Source of the DNA: UBA6918 sp040754425
GTDB taxonomy: Bacteria; Pseudomonadota; Gammaproteobacteria; Burkholderiales; Thiobacillaceae
Assembly: GCA_040754425.1 (NCBI GenBank)
Contig: JBFMCR010000044.1
Span: forward strand, 24,716-88,715
Length of the DNA: 64,000 nt
Direction: 5' to 3'
Program-made: the position numbers and the translations under genes
Shown: in pieces, positions 34,816 to 44,081 of the stretch
Layout of the letters: every line of letters begins with the position of its first letter
How positions within the stretch are numbered: the first letter of the stretch is position 1
Notes under the pieces: model-generated
What the model was told of the DNA's origin: nothing
The model's database searches: none
What the model saw: only the letters and a program-made list of their open reading frames with translations

Positions 34816-36132
34816 CTAAACCTTCTCCGCCCACAAATCGTGTTCGGTGGCATCGGTGATGCGCACCTTCACGAAGTCGCCGGGCCGGAGGTTTTCGGCC
34901 TCGGCGATGAATACCACGCCGTCGATTTCGGGCGCGTCGGCCGGAGAACGCGCAATGGCGTCGCCCTCCTCGTCGATCTCGTCCACCAGCACGGTCATTT
35001 CGCGGCCGATTTTCGCTTCCAGCCGGCGCGCGGAAATCTCCGCCTGCTTTTCCATGAAACGCCGTCTGCGCTCTTCCTTGACCTCGTCGGGCACGGCGTC
35101 CGGCAGTTCGTTGGCCTGGGCGCCCTCCACCGGCGAATAGGCGAAGCAGCCGACGCGGTCCAGCTGCGCCGTGTCGAGGAAGTCCAGCAGTTCCTCGAAC
35201 TCGGCTTCCGTCTCGCCGGGAAAGCCGACGATGAAGGTGGAACGCAGGGTGAGCTCCGGGCAGGCCTCGCGCCAGGCCCGGATGCGGTCCAGCGTCTTTT
35301 CCGCCGCCGCCGGGCGCTTCATCCGCTTGAGGATGCGAGGGTTCGCGTGCTGGAAGGGGATATCGAGATAGGGCAGCACCCGGCCGGACTGGATGAGCGG
35401 GATGACCTCGTCCACGTGCGGATAGGGGTACACGTAATGCAGGCGCACCCAGACGCCCAGCTCGCCGAGCGCGGAAACCAGTTCGGTCATGCGCGTCTTC
35501 AGGGGCCGGCCGTTCCAGAAGCCGGTGCGGTATTTCACATCCACACCGTAGGCGCTGGTGTCCTGCGAGATCACCAAAAGCTCCTTCACGCCGGCCTTGA
35601 CCAGCGCTTCGGCCTCGCCCATCACCTCGCCCACCGGGCGCGAAACCAGGTCGCCGCGCAGGCTGGGAATGATGCAGAAAGTGCAGCGGTGGTTGCAGCC
35701 TTCGGAAATCTTGAGATAAGCGTAATGACCGGGCGTAAGGCGCACGCCCTGAGGCGGAATGAGGTCAGTGTAGGGATCGTGCGGGCGGGGCAGATGCGCG
35801 TGCACGGCCGCCATCACCTCCTCGGTCGCATGCGGCCCCGTCACCGCCAGCACCGACGGGTGCGCTGCCTCGATCACGCCGTGGCGCGCGCCCAGGCAGC
35901 CGGTGACGATGACCCTGCCGTTCTCGCGCAGGGCCTCGCCGATGGCGTCGAGCGACTCCTCCACGGCGGCGTCGATGAAGCCGCAGGTGTTGACCACGAC
36001 CACGTCGGCCTCCTGGTAGGAGGACGAAATCAGATAGCCCTCGGCGCGCAAGCGGGAAAGAATGCGCTCGGAATCCGAGGTCGCCTTGGGACAGCCGAGG
36101 GAGACGAAACCGACTTTGGGTAAATTGGCCAT
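34816..36132 (-). CDS. rimO: ribosomal protein S12 methylthiotransferase RimO
   Basis: RimO adds a methylthio group to Asp88/89 of ribosomal protein S12. The 438-residue product has the N-terminal UPF0004 domain with three iron-sulfur cysteines (SLGCPK, VNTCGF, GCLGARHG), a radical-SAM core with CNHRCTFCIIP near residue 150, and a C-terminal TRAM domain. ATG 36132 opens MANLPKVGFVSLGCP. The longer frame to 36177 lies in intergenic repeat and is rejected. Confidence 0.96.
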   Translation of the reverse strand: MANLPKVGFVSLGCPKATSDSERILSRLRAEGYLISSSYQEADVVVVNTCGFIDAAVEESLDAIGEALRENGRVIVTGCLGARHGVIEAAHPSVLAVTGPHATEEVMAAVHAHLPRPHDPYTDLIPPQGVRLTPGHYAYLKISEGCNHRCTFCIIPSLRGDLVSRPVGEVMGEAEALVKAGVKELLVISQDTSAYGVDVKYRTGFWNGRPLKTRMTELVSALGELGVWVRLHYVYPYPHVDEVIPLIQSGRVLPYLDIPFQHANPRILKRMKRPAAAEKTLDRIRAWREACPELTLRSTFIVGFPGETEAEFEELLDFLDTAQLDRVGCFAYSPVEGAQANELPDAVPDEVKEERRRRFMEKQAEISARRLEAKIGREMTVLVDEIDEEGDAIARSPADAPEIDGVVFIAEAENLRPGDFVKVRITDATEHDLWAEKV

Positions 36133-36146
36133 GCTTTTTTCACAGG

Positions 36147-36230
36147 GAGGACAAGAGGACGGGAGAAAACTCCTCATCGCATTCGGGAAGACGAAGATTG
36201 GTTTTCGTTCCCTCTCGTCCTCATGTCCTC
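36147..36230. repeat. inverted repeat related to the pheS-pheT spacer repeat
   Basis: GAGGACAAGAGGACG at 36147-36161 faces an imperfect complement at 36213-36230 (CTCGTCCTCATGTCCTC). It is the same word as at 18063-18119 and is again followed by TTTGTTCAA. The rest of the 265-base rimO-ZIP spacer (to 36397) shows no gene. Confidence 0.75.
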
Positions 36231-36397
36231 TTTGTTCAATTCAACACGTATATCTATCGTTCCGATCACGCTGCTTTACGTGCAGCTGATGATGGTGGCG
36301 ACGTCCGAATCCGTCTTCAAGGACCTGGCGGCGATTGTCTTCGGTGCGGCCTCGTCGCTTGGTATTCCAGCCATCCGACACTCCGCGCCGTATGCGC

Positions 36398-37216
36398 TCA
36401 AGACGCATGGCCGAAATGGCCGATCAGGACGATCGCGCCAATGCCAAGGCCAATGAGCAAGACCTGCTCGAGAGTCGCGGACAGCTCGGGGCGCTTGTGC
36501 AAGCCCGGAATGAGATCGGCCACCGCCACGTAAATCATGCTGGAAGCCGCCACCCCGAGCAGATAAGGCGTCAATTCCTGCATCCCCGCCAGCGTCCAGT
36601 AGCCGAGCAAACCGCCGAGAACCATGGCCAGGCTGGACAACAGGTTGTAAAACAGCGCTTTCGCCTTGCCGTAGCCAGAATGCAGCAGCACCAGGAAATC
36701 CCCCACTTCCTGCGGCAACTCGTGGGCGATGATCGCCATCGCCGTGACGATGCCAAGCCGGGTATCGGCGACGAATGCGCCCGCGATCAGCACGCCGTCG
36801 ACGAAATTGTGAAAGGTATCGCCCACCAGGATCATCAGGCCGGCACGATGATGCTCATGTTCGAGTGAATGCGCATGACGATGGCCATGATCGTGGCCCT
36901 GTGCCTGCCCCGGCCCTTCCAGTCCATGGACTTCGCAGCTTTCGTAATGGCAGTGCCGCCACAACACCAGCTTTTCCAGCACGAAAAAGGCCAGCAGGCC
37001 CAGCAACACGGTCAACGCCACCGACTCGGCAGGAGCGGTTTCCAGCGCGTGCGGCAAGACTTCCAGAAAGCCGGCGCCCAGCAGGGTGCCCACCGCAAAG
37101 CTCACCAGGCGCGGCACCCAGGCCGGGCGGGTCGCAAAAGCGAAGACGCCGGCCATGAGTACGCTCAGCATGCCCCCCATCAAGGTGGCGGACAGTATCC
37201 AGGCAAGTGAGGACAT
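36398..37216 (-). CDS. ZIP family divalent metal transporter
   Basis: A 272-residue integral membrane protein with about eight helices. A His-rich loop (HDHGHRHAHSLEHEHH, about residues 108-125) lies between helices III and IV. The transport-site motifs are HNFVDG in helix IV and HELPQE in helix V. It probably takes up zinc or another divalent metal. No regulator box is obvious upstream. Confidence 0.93.
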   Translation of the reverse strand: MSSLAWILSATLMGGMLSVLMAGVFAFATRPAWVPRLVSFAVGTLLGAGFLEVLPHALETAPAESVALTVLLGLLAFFVLEKLVLWRHCHYESCEVHGLEGPGQAQGHDHGHRHAHSLEHEHHRAGLMILVGDTFHNFVDGVLIAGAFVADTRLGIVTAMAIIAHELPQEVGDFLVLLHSGYGKAKALFYNLLSSLAMVLGGLLGYWTLAGMQELTPYLLGVAASSMIYVAVADLIPGLHKRPELSATLEQVLLIGLGIGAIVLIGHFGHAS

Positions 37217-37255
37217 GGGGCCTTGCGTGTCTTGTAAAGCGGGGATTATATGCGA

Positions 37256-37990
37256 TCAGGCAGCCGTCTTTCCCAGCCAGATCAGCGCCGCCATGCGGCC
37301 GGTGATCTTGTCGCGGCGATGGGAGTAGAACCGTGCGGAATCGCTGTAGGTGCAAAGTCCTCCGCCGTAGACCTCATGCACGCCGGCGCGCGCCAAGCGA
37401 AGACGCGCCAGCAGATAGAGGTCCGCCAGCCATTTGCCGGGCTGAGCGGGAGCAAAGGCGGCAGCGGCGGCAGGCAGGTCGCGCACGAAGGCCTCTCTCA
37501 CCTCGCCGCCCACTTCGAAAGCCCGCGGGCCGATGGCAGGCCCCAGCCAGGCCAGGATGTCGCCCGTGCGGCAGCGCATCGCTGCTACGCCGGCCTCCAG
37601 CACGCCGGCGGCAAGGCCGCGCCAGCCGGCATGCACCGCGGCCACCCGCGTGCCCCGGCGGTCGCAAAACAGCACCGGCAGACAATCGGCCGTGAGCACG
37701 GCACAAACCGTGCCCGGACTGAAAGCCACCGCGGCATCGGCCTCCATCGCCTCCAGCAGGGAGTCGGTCTTTGCAACGCTCGTTCCATGCACCTGCTTCA
37801 GCCATTTTGGCTCGGCCGGCAGAAAGGGCGACAGCAGCGCGCGGTTGCGCGCAACTGCGGCCGGATCGTCGCCCACATGGTCGCCCAGATTGAGGCTGTC
37901 GTAAGGCGGCTGGCTGACGCCTCCCATGCGCGTCGTGACCAGGGCGTGAACCGCTGCCGGCGCAGGCCACTCGGGTTTGAGGAATTGCAT
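37256..37990 (-). CDS. pgeF: peptidoglycan editing factor PgeF (YfiH/laccase-domain)
   Basis: About 244 residues beginning MQFLKPEWPAPAAVHALVTTR. The metal/cysteine core is seen as LTADCLPVLFCDRRGTRVA and AVHAGWRGLAAG. In E. coli PgeF keeps peptidoglycan precursors free of wrongly incorporated residues. Other family members act on purine nucleosides. ATG 37990 lies 23 bases after the rluD stop, so the pair is probably one operon. A much longer in-frame extension overlaps rluD and is not real. Confidence 0.92.
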   Translation of the reverse strand: MQFLKPEWPAPAAVHALVTTRMGGVSQPPYDSLNLGDHVGDDPAAVARNRALLSPFLPAEPKWLKQVHGTSVAKTDSLLEAMEADAAVAFSPGTVCAVLTADCLPVLFCDRRGTRVAAVHAGWRGLAAGVLEAGVAAMRCRTGDILAWLGPAIGPRAFEVGGEVREAFVRDLPAAAAAFAPAQPGKWLADLYLLARLRLARAGVHEVYGGGLCTYSDSARFYSHRRDKITGRMAALIWLGKTAA

Positions 37991-38013
37991 GGTTTCAGCG
38001 TCGCGACTGGGTC

Positions 38014-38997
38014 TTATTTCTCCGTCGCCCCCCAGGTTCCACCGGCACGCATGAGCGAGAGCAGTGTCTCCATGTCTTCGGGCAAGGGGGCTTCCCACTC
38101 CATGCGTTCGCCCGTGTAGGGATGATCGAGCGCAAGCTTGGCGGCGTGCAGGGCCTGACGCGGAAAGCTCATGGCGCGCCCGCGCCGCACGTTGGAATAG
38201 GTCTTGTCGCCCACCAGCGGATGACCGATGTGCTTCATATGTACTCTGATCTGATGGGTGCGGCCGGTTTCCAGACGGCAACGCAACAGGGTCGCGCCGG
38301 GAAAGCGTTCTTCGATCTCGTAGTGGGTAATGGCCTGCTTGCCCATGGGATGCACCGTGCGCCGGGTGCGCACGACGGGATCGCGCGCCAGCGGCGCATC
38401 GACCGTGCCCGGGGCATCGATCTCGCCCTGTGCCAGCGCCAGGTATTCGCGCTTCACCGTGCGGCCGTGCATCTGTTTGACCAGGTCGGCATAGGCCTTG
38501 AGAGTCTTGGCAACCACCATCAGGCCCGAGGTGTCCTTGTCCAGGCGGTGCACGATGCCGGCACGCGGCAGGTCGGCCGCACCCGCAGTGTGGTGCAGCA
38601 AGGCGTTGAGCAGGGTGCCCTTGTGGTTGCCGTTGCCCGGATGCACCACGAGGCCGGCCGGCTTGTTGACGATAATGATGGCCGGATCCTCGAACACGAT
38701 ATCGAGCGGAATGTCCTCCGGCTCATTCCGGGCCATAACCGGGTCGGATTCGGGAAACACCGTGATCGATTCCCCGCCCCAGACCTTGTCGCTCACCCCC
38801 GCCGTCTGACCGTTGACCAGCACGTTGCCGGTGCGAATCCAGTTTTGCAGGCGGTTGCGCGAGTATTCCGGCAGCATGGTCACCAGTGCCTGATCCAGGC
38901 GAACACCGCCCAGCGCGGCGGGAACTTCGCCATGCCAGGGTTCGATGGCCGAATTTCCCTTATAATCTTCGTCGTCGTCCAGATCCACGTCGGTCAT
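38014..38997 (-). CDS. rluD: 23S rRNA pseudouridine synthase RluD
   Basis: About 327 residues. An N-terminal S4 RNA-binding domain (LDQALVTMLPEYSRNRLQNWI) is followed by the pseudouridine synthase core with catalytic Asp in GIVHRLDKDTSGLMVV and the RTHQIRVHMKHIGHP block. It modifies helix 69 of 23S rRNA. The ATG at 38997-38995 shares bases with the bamD ATG on the other strand, so the two genes diverge from a single CATG. Confidence 0.94.
   Translation of the reverse strand: MTDVDLDDDEDYKGNSAIEPWHGEVPAALGGVRLDQALVTMLPEYSRNRLQNWIRTGNVLVNGQTAGVSDKVWGGESITVFPESDPVMARNEPEDIPLDIVFEDPAIIIVNKPAGLVVHPGNGNHKGTLLNALLHHTAGAADLPRAGIVHRLDKDTSGLMVVAKTLKAYADLVKQMHGRTVKREYLALAQGEIDAPGTVDAPLARDPVVRTRRTVHPMGKQAITHYEIEERFPGATLLRCRLETGRTHQIRVHMKHIGHPLVGDKTYSNVRRGRAMSFPRQALHAAKLALDHPYTGERMEWEAPLPEDMETLLSLMRAGGTWGATEK
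38961..38966 (+). promoter_or_regulatory. TATAAT -10 box for bamD inside rluD
   Basis: A perfect TATAAT on the plus strand 30 bases before the bamD ATG lies in the 5' coding part of rluD. A matching -35 is not convincing. Since the two genes have no spacer, the bamD promoter must lie inside rluD, and this is the best candidate. Confidence 0.35.
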
Positions 38998-39829
38998 GTC
39001 CTTCAAACTCCTGAAAACAGCTGTCCGCCCGCATGCCGCATGGCGAGCCCTGCTCGCCGTCCTCGTCCTGAACCTGGGGTTGGCCGGATGCGGCCTGTTG
39101 CCGGAAGTCGCGGACGAAACCGCCGGCTGGTCCGCACAGCGGCTCTACTCCGAGGCCAAGGACAATCTCAACGAAGGTAACTACGAGCAGGCCATCAAAT
39201 TATACGAGACCCTGGAAGCGCGCTATCCCTACGGGCGCTATGCCCAGCAGGCCCAACTCGAAGTTGCCTATGCCTACTACAAGGACCAGGAACCGATTTC
39301 CGCCATCGCCGCCTGCGACCGTTTCATCAAGCTGCATCCAAACCACCCCAACGTCGATTATGCATACTATCTGAAGGGCCTTGCCAACTTTACCGAGGAT
39401 CAGGGCTTGTTCTCGCGATTTTCCAGCGAGGACATGACCGAGCGCGATCCCAAGGCCGCACGCGATTCCTTCCTTGCCTTCAAGGAACTCGTCACCCGTT
39501 TTCCTGACAGCAAGTATGCGGAAGATGCGCAGGCGCGCATGAAATACCTTGTCAACGCCATTGCCGCCAACGAAGTCCACGTCGCCAAGTATTATCTCAA
39601 GCGCGAGGCATACGTGGCCGCAGCCAACCGTGCCAAGAGCGTGCTCACCAACTATCCCGAGGCCCCGGCCATCGAAGAAGCCCTGGCCATCATGGTCGTG
39701 GCCTACGACAAGCTGGGCATCAGCGACCTGCGTGACGACGCCATGCGCGTGCTCAAGCTCAATTACCCGAACAGCAAATACGCCCAAGGCATCGACCTGT
39801 CCGGCAAGGCGTGGTGGAAGTTCTGGTAA
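38996..39829 (+). CDS. bamD: outer membrane assembly lipoprotein BamD
   Basis: Essential lipoprotein of the BAM complex that inserts beta-barrels. Signal peptide with lipobox LAGC (Cys about residue 32), then five TPR-like repeats (EGNYEQAIKLYETLEARYPYGRYAQQ and following). The length of 277 is usual. It is divergent from rluD, with overlapping start codons. Confidence 0.94.
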   Translation: MSFKLLKTAVRPHAAWRALLAVLVLNLGLAGCGLLPEVADETAGWSAQRLYSEAKDNLNEGNYEQAIKLYETLEARYPYGRYAQQAQLEVAYAYYKDQEPISAIAACDRFIKLHPNHPNVDYAYYLKGLANFTEDQGLFSRFSSEDMTERDPKAARDSFLAFKELVTRFPDSKYAEDAQARMKYLVNAIAANEVHVAKYYLKREAYVAAANRAKSVLTNYPEAPAIEEALAIMVVAYDKLGISDLRDDAMRVLKLNYPNSKYAQGIDLSGKAWWKFW

Positions 39830-39905
39830 GGGGCCAGGGGCTGGGGAATAGGCTTCGCCCCTTATAACAAATTGCGCGGCCAGCGCCGCGCTACCCCTGA
39901 CCCCT
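39829..39905. repeat. GGGGCCAGGGG ... CCCCTGACCCCT inverted repeat
   Basis: A 12-base arm with one mismatch flanks the whole bamD-glnB spacer, ending at the glnB stop codon. It uses the same GGGGTCAGGGG word as the thrC-hom spacer. It could serve as a bidirectional terminator between convergent genes. Confidence 0.6.
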
Positions 39906-40242
39906 AGACCGCCTCCTCCCCCGATTCCCCCGTGCGGATGCGGATCACCTGCTCGACATCAGTCACGAAGATCTTGCCGTCGCCGATCTTGCCGGTACGC
40001 GCTGCCTTGATGATGGCCTCGACTGCGGCTTCGGCATTGGCATCCGGCACCACCAGTTCGAGCTTGAGCTTGGGCAGGAAGTCCACCACGTATTCGGCGC
40101 CGCGGTAAAGCTCGGTATGGCCCTTCTGGCGGCCAAAGCCCTTGACCTCGATGACGGTCAGGCCGGCGATGCCCACTTCCGACAAGGCTTCGCGCACCTC
40201 GTCGAGCTTGAAGGGCTTGATGATTGCCTCGATCTTTTTCAT
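39904..40242 (-). CDS. glnB: nitrogen regulatory protein PII
   Basis: A 112-residue PII protein sensing 2-oxoglutarate and ATP/ADP. The T-loop with the uridylylated tyrosine is present (KGHTELYRGAEY, Tyr51). The B- and C-loops (RTGKIGDGKIF, VIRIRTGE) bind nucleotide. It starts MKKIEAIIKPFKLDEV. The ATG overlaps the nadE stop by four bases (ATGA), so synthesis is coupled to NAD synthetase. It is a GlnB rather than GlnK by the lack of an amtB neighbour. Confidence 0.95.
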   Translation of the reverse strand: MKKIEAIIKPFKLDEVREALSEVGIAGLTVIEVKGFGRQKGHTELYRGAEYVVDFLPKLKLELVVPDANAEAAVEAIIKAARTGKIGDGKIFVTDVEQVIRIRTGESGEEAV

Positions 40243-41864
40243 TTCGCGGTCTCCTGGATGTTTTCCTCGGGTCGATAGCGGCATGTTATCGGATAGCGGC
40301 GGTCCTTGCCAAAGGCGCGCGGCGTGATGCGTATGCCCGGCGCGGACTGGCGTCGCTTGTATTCCGCCCGGTTGATGAGACGGATGATGCGCTTGACGGT
40401 CGCCGGGTCGAAACCCTTGGCAAGGATTTCAGCAACGGACAGGTCGCGCTCGACGTAATCTTCGATGATGGCATCGAGAATTTCATATGGCGGCAGCGAA
40501 TCCTGGTCGGTCTGGTTGGGCCGAAGTTCTGCCGATGGCGGGCGTTCGATGATGCGCTGCGGGATCGCCCGGGAGATGCCGTTGCGGTAATTGGCCAGGC
40601 GATAGACCAGGGTCTTGGGCACGTCCTTCAGCACCGCGAAACCGCCGGCCATGTCGCCATACAGCGTGGCGTAGCCCACCGCCATTTCGCTCTTGTTGCC
40701 GGTGGTCAGCACCAGATGGCCGAACTTGTTGGAGAGCGCCATCAGCAGGGTGCCGCGAATGCGCGCCTGGATGTTTTCCTCGGCAGTATCGAAAGGCAAC
40801 TGGTCGAATTCATCCGCAAGCTGGTCGATGAATACGTCATACACCGGCTTGATGGCGATCTCGCTGTATTTCACACCGAGGATCTCCGCCATTTCCAGCG
40901 CATCCTCCAGGCTGATGCTGGCGGTGAACTCGGAGGGCATCATCACCGCATGCACGCGCTTTGCACCCAGCGCATCTACGGCAATGGCCAAGGTCAGCGC
41001 AGAGTCGATGCCGCCGGAGAGCCCCAGCACCACGCTGGGGAAATCGTTCTTGTCGGTGTAGTCGCGCACCCCGGTAACGAGGGCCTGATAGATATCGGCC
41101 TCCAGCGCAGGCTCCGCGGTCAGCATCCCCGGCACCACCGCGTTGCCCTCCAGTTCGACGTAAAACACACCCTCTTCCCAGGCCGGGAATTGATGCGTCA
41201 GCCGGCCTTCGGCGTCCATGACGAAGGAAGCGCCGTCGAACAGCAGTTCGTCCTGTCCGCCCAGGAGATTGCAGTAAACCAGCGGAATGTTCGTCGCATC
41301 GACGCGCTGCCTGACCACGTGGCGGCGCTCGGCGCGCTTGTTGACATGGAAAGGCGAGGCGTTGGGCACCAGCAGCACCCGTGCGCCGGCCGCCGCCGCG
41401 TGTTCCGCCGGGCCCTGCTCCCAGATGTCGCCGCAGATGGCAAGGCCGAAGCGCACGCCGCCGCAGTCGAACACGCAGGCTTCCTTGCCCGCCCTGAAAG
41501 TGCGCATCTCGTCGAATACGGAGTCATTCGGCAGCTTCTGCTTGTGATAGATGGCGGCTATTTTCCCGCCCTGCAGCACTGCGGCGGCGTTGTAGCAATC
41601 CTTGTCCACGCGATGCGGAAAGCCCACGATCAGGGTGATGCCCTCCGCTGCCGCTGCCAGCTCGTTCACCTCGGCTTCGCAGGCGGCGCAGAAATCTTCG
41701 CGCAGCACCAGGTCTTCGGGCGCGTAGCCGCAGATGGACATCTCCGGGGTGAGCAGCAACGACGCACCGGCCGCTTTCGCCTCGCCGGCGGCCGCCTGTA
41801 TCTTGGCGGCATTGGCCTTGAGGTCGCCGACGGTGAGGTTGATCTGGGCAATGGCGAGTTTCAT
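40239..41864 (-). CDS. nadE: glutamine-dependent NAD+ synthetase
   Basis: A two-domain enzyme of 541 residues. The N-terminal nitrilase-type glutaminase (about 1-245, starting MKLAIAQINLTVGDL) has its catalytic triad Glu in LLTPEMSICGY, Lys in YHKQKLPN and Cys in LAICGDIWE. The C-terminal NAD synthetase has the ATP-binding P-loop VLGLSGGIDSAL. It amidates deamido-NAD using ammonia from glutamine. It is followed by glnB with overlap. Confidence 0.95.
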   Translation of the reverse strand: MKLAIAQINLTVGDLKANAAKIQAAAGEAKAAGASLLLTPEMSICGYAPEDLVLREDFCAACEAEVNELAAAAEGITLIVGFPHRVDKDCYNAAAVLQGGKIAAIYHKQKLPNDSVFDEMRTFRAGKEACVFDCGGVRFGLAICGDIWEQGPAEHAAAAGARVLLVPNASPFHVNKRAERRHVVRQRVDATNIPLVYCNLLGGQDELLFDGASFVMDAEGRLTHQFPAWEEGVFYVELEGNAVVPGMLTAEPALEADIYQALVTGVRDYTDKNDFPSVVLGLSGGIDSALTLAIAVDALGAKRVHAVMMPSEFTASISLEDALEMAEILGVKYSEIAIKPVYDVFIDQLADEFDQLPFDTAEENIQARIRGTLLMALSNKFGHLVLTTGNKSEMAVGYATLYGDMAGGFAVLKDVPKTLVYRLANYRNGISRAIPQRIIERPPSAELRPNQTDQDSLPPYEILDAIIEDYVERDLSVAEILAKGFDPATVKRIIRLINRAEYKRRQSAPGIRITPRAFGKDRRYPITCRYRPEENIQETAK

Positions 41865-41874
41865 GCGGCTTATT

Positions 41875-42753
41875 TCATTTGCGGTTGTTGATGGCTTCGA
41901 GCATGGCCTCGCCGATGCCGGCCGGGCTCCTCGCCACGACCACGCCGACCTTTTCCAGCGCAGCGATCTTGGCGTCCGCCGTGCCCTTGCCGCCACTGAT
42001 GATGGCGCCGGCATGTCCCATGCGCTTGCCCTTGGGCGCGGTCAGCCCGGCGATGTAGGCGGCCACCGGCTTGGTGACGTGGGACTGGATGTATTCGGCC
42101 GCCTCTTCCTCGCGCGTGCCGCCGATCTCGCCGACCACGATGATGGCCTCGGTCGCGGGGTCGTTCTGGAACATCTCCAGGCAGTCGATGAAGTCGAGGC
42201 CCTTGATCGGATCGCCGCCGATGCCGACGCAGGTGGTCTGGCCGAGACCCGTCTTGGTGGTCTGCCACACGGCCTCGTAGGTCAGGGTGCCGGAGCGCGA
42301 CACGATGCCGACCTTGCCTTTTTGGTGAATAAAGCCCGGCATGATGCCGATCTTGCACTCGCCCGAAGTGATGATGCCCGGGCAGTTGGGGCCGATGAGA
42401 CGGGCCGAGTTGGCTTTCAGCGCGGCCTTCACCTTCACCATGTCCAGCACCGGCACGCCCTCGGTGATGCAGACGATGATCTCGATGCCGGCATCGGCCG
42501 CTTCCAGGATGGAGTCCGCGGCGAAGGCCGCCGGCACGTAGATGACCGAAGCATCGGCCCCGGTCTCGCGCAGCGCGTCCTTCACGGTATTGAACACCGG
42601 CAGGCCGAGATGCGTCTGCCCGCCCTTGCCCGGCGTCACCCCGCCGACCATCTTTGTGCCGTAGCGAATCGCCTGCTCGGAATGGAAGGTGCCCTGCTTG
42701 CCGGTGAAGCCCTGGCAGATGACCCGGGTGTCTTTGTTGATGAGGATGCTCAT
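41875..42753 (-). CDS. sucD: succinate--CoA ligase alpha subunit
   Basis: A 292-residue alpha subunit. The CoA-binding N-terminal domain starts MSILINKDTRVICQGFTGKQG. The phosphorylated histidine is in GHAGAIISGGKGTADAK near residue 247. It works with SucC in the TCA cycle. ATG 42753 is used; the open frame to 42813 has no family support. The two genes are separated by 103 bases. Confidence 0.96.
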   Translation of the reverse strand: MSILINKDTRVICQGFTGKQGTFHSEQAIRYGTKMVGGVTPGKGGQTHLGLPVFNTVKDALRETGADASVIYVPAAFAADSILEAADAGIEIIVCITEGVPVLDMVKVKAALKANSARLIGPNCPGIITSGECKIGIMPGFIHQKGKVGIVSRSGTLTYEAVWQTTKTGLGQTTCVGIGGDPIKGLDFIDCLEMFQNDPATEAIIVVGEIGGTREEEAAEYIQSHVTKPVAAYIAGLTAPKGKRMGHAGAIISGGKGTADAKIAALEKVGVVVARSPAGIGEAMLEAINNRK

Positions 42754-42856
42754 TTGTCGCCTCTTTGACGATCTTGCAAACTCAACTTTCGTCCAGTCGG
42801 CGACTGACAGCATTCGCGGCCGGTCGCATCCCGCAAGCGAAAACCCTTCTCCCTGC

Positions 42857-44017
42857 TCATGCTGCTGCCCTCACGGCTTGCTGCGCGGCATCGGTCAGGT
42901 CATCCGCAGTGATGATCGCCAGTCCGCTTTCCTTCAGTTTCTGTTTGCCAAGCTCGACGTTGGTGCCTTCCAGTCGCACGATGACGGGAATCTGCACGCC
43001 GACTTCCTTCACCGCGGCAATGATGCCCTCGGCGATGATGTCGCAGCGCATGATGCCGCCGAAGATGTTGACCAGCACCGCTTTTACATTCGCATCGGCA
43101 AGGATGATCTTGAAGGCCTTGGCAACTGTTTCCGCGGTGGCGCCGCCGCCGACGTCGAGGAAGTTGGCCGGCTCGCCGCCGTGCAATTTGATCAAATCCA
43201 TAGTCGCCATGGCCAGCCCCGCGCCGTTGACCATGCAGCCGATGTTGCCGTCAAGCGCGATGTAATTGATGCCGGCCTCATGCGCCAGTGCTTCCTTGGC
43301 GTCGATCTGGCTCATGTCGTTCAGCTCCGCCAGCGCCTTCTGGCGATACAGCGCGTTGTCGTCCACGCTCATCTTGCAGTCGAGCGGCAGCACGCGGTTG
43401 TCCTCGGTAACGATCAAGGGATTGATTTCCAGGAGCGAGAGATCGCTGTCCACAAAGAGTTGGTAGAGCGCCGGCAGGAGCCTGCAGAAATCCTGGAAGG
43501 CCTCCGCTTTCAAACCGAGCCCGAAAGCGAGTTCGCGGCACTGGAAGGGCATGAGCCCGTTGACCGGGTCGCAATGCACCTTGAGGATTTTTTCCGGGGC
43601 AGTACGCGCCACTTCCTCGATTTCCATGCCGCCGGCGGCGGACGCCACCACGGCGATCTTTTCCGCCTCGCGGTCCACCAAAAGAGAAAGATACAGCTCG
43701 CGCCCGATGGCGAGCGTCTCCTCGACCAGCACCCGGTTGACCGGCTGGCCGTCTGGGGCGTTCTGGCTTGTCACCAGCGGTTTGCCCAGAAGGTTCGCGG
43801 CGATATTGCCCACTTCCTCCGGGCTTTTGGCGATCTTCACCCCGCCGGCCTTGCCGCGGCCGCCCGCGTGGATCTGCGCCTTCACCACCCAGGCGTCGCC
43901 GCCCAGCTTTTCCGCGGCCGCGCGCGCGGCATCCGCGCTGGCGGCTGCCTCGCCGCGCGGGGTGGCAATGCCGCGTTCCCGGAGCCGCGCCTTGGCCTGA
44001 AACTCGTGTAGATTCAT
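42857..44017 (-). CDS. sucC: succinate--CoA ligase beta subunit
   Basis: A 386-residue beta subunit with the ATP-grasp domain (VKAQIHAGGRGKAGGVK) and the C-terminal ligase domain (NIGCMVNGAGLAMATMD, VNIFGGIMRCDIIAEG). It begins MNLHEFQAKARLRERG. The pair sucCD is standard. Relatives often have it away from the other TCA genes in betaproteobacteria, as here. Confidence 0.96.
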   Translation of the reverse strand: MNLHEFQAKARLRERGIATPRGEAAASADAARAAAEKLGGDAWVVKAQIHAGGRGKAGGVKIAKSPEEVGNIAANLLGKPLVTSQNAPDGQPVNRVLVEETLAIGRELYLSLLVDREAEKIAVVASAAGGMEIEEVARTAPEKILKVHCDPVNGLMPFQCRELAFGLGLKAEAFQDFCRLLPALYQLFVDSDLSLLEINPLIVTEDNRVLPLDCKMSVDDNALYRQKALAELNDMSQIDAKEALAHEAGINYIALDGNIGCMVNGAGLAMATMDLIKLHGGEPANFLDVGGGATAETVAKAFKIILADANVKAVLVNIFGGIMRCDIIAEGIIAAVKEVGVQIPVIVRLEGTNVELGKQKLKESGLAIITADDLTDAAQQAVRAAA

Positions 44018-44081
44018 GTAATCAGAGTTGAATCGGCAAAACCGTCATTTTGGAGGAAATCCCCTGGATTCGGAAGCAACC

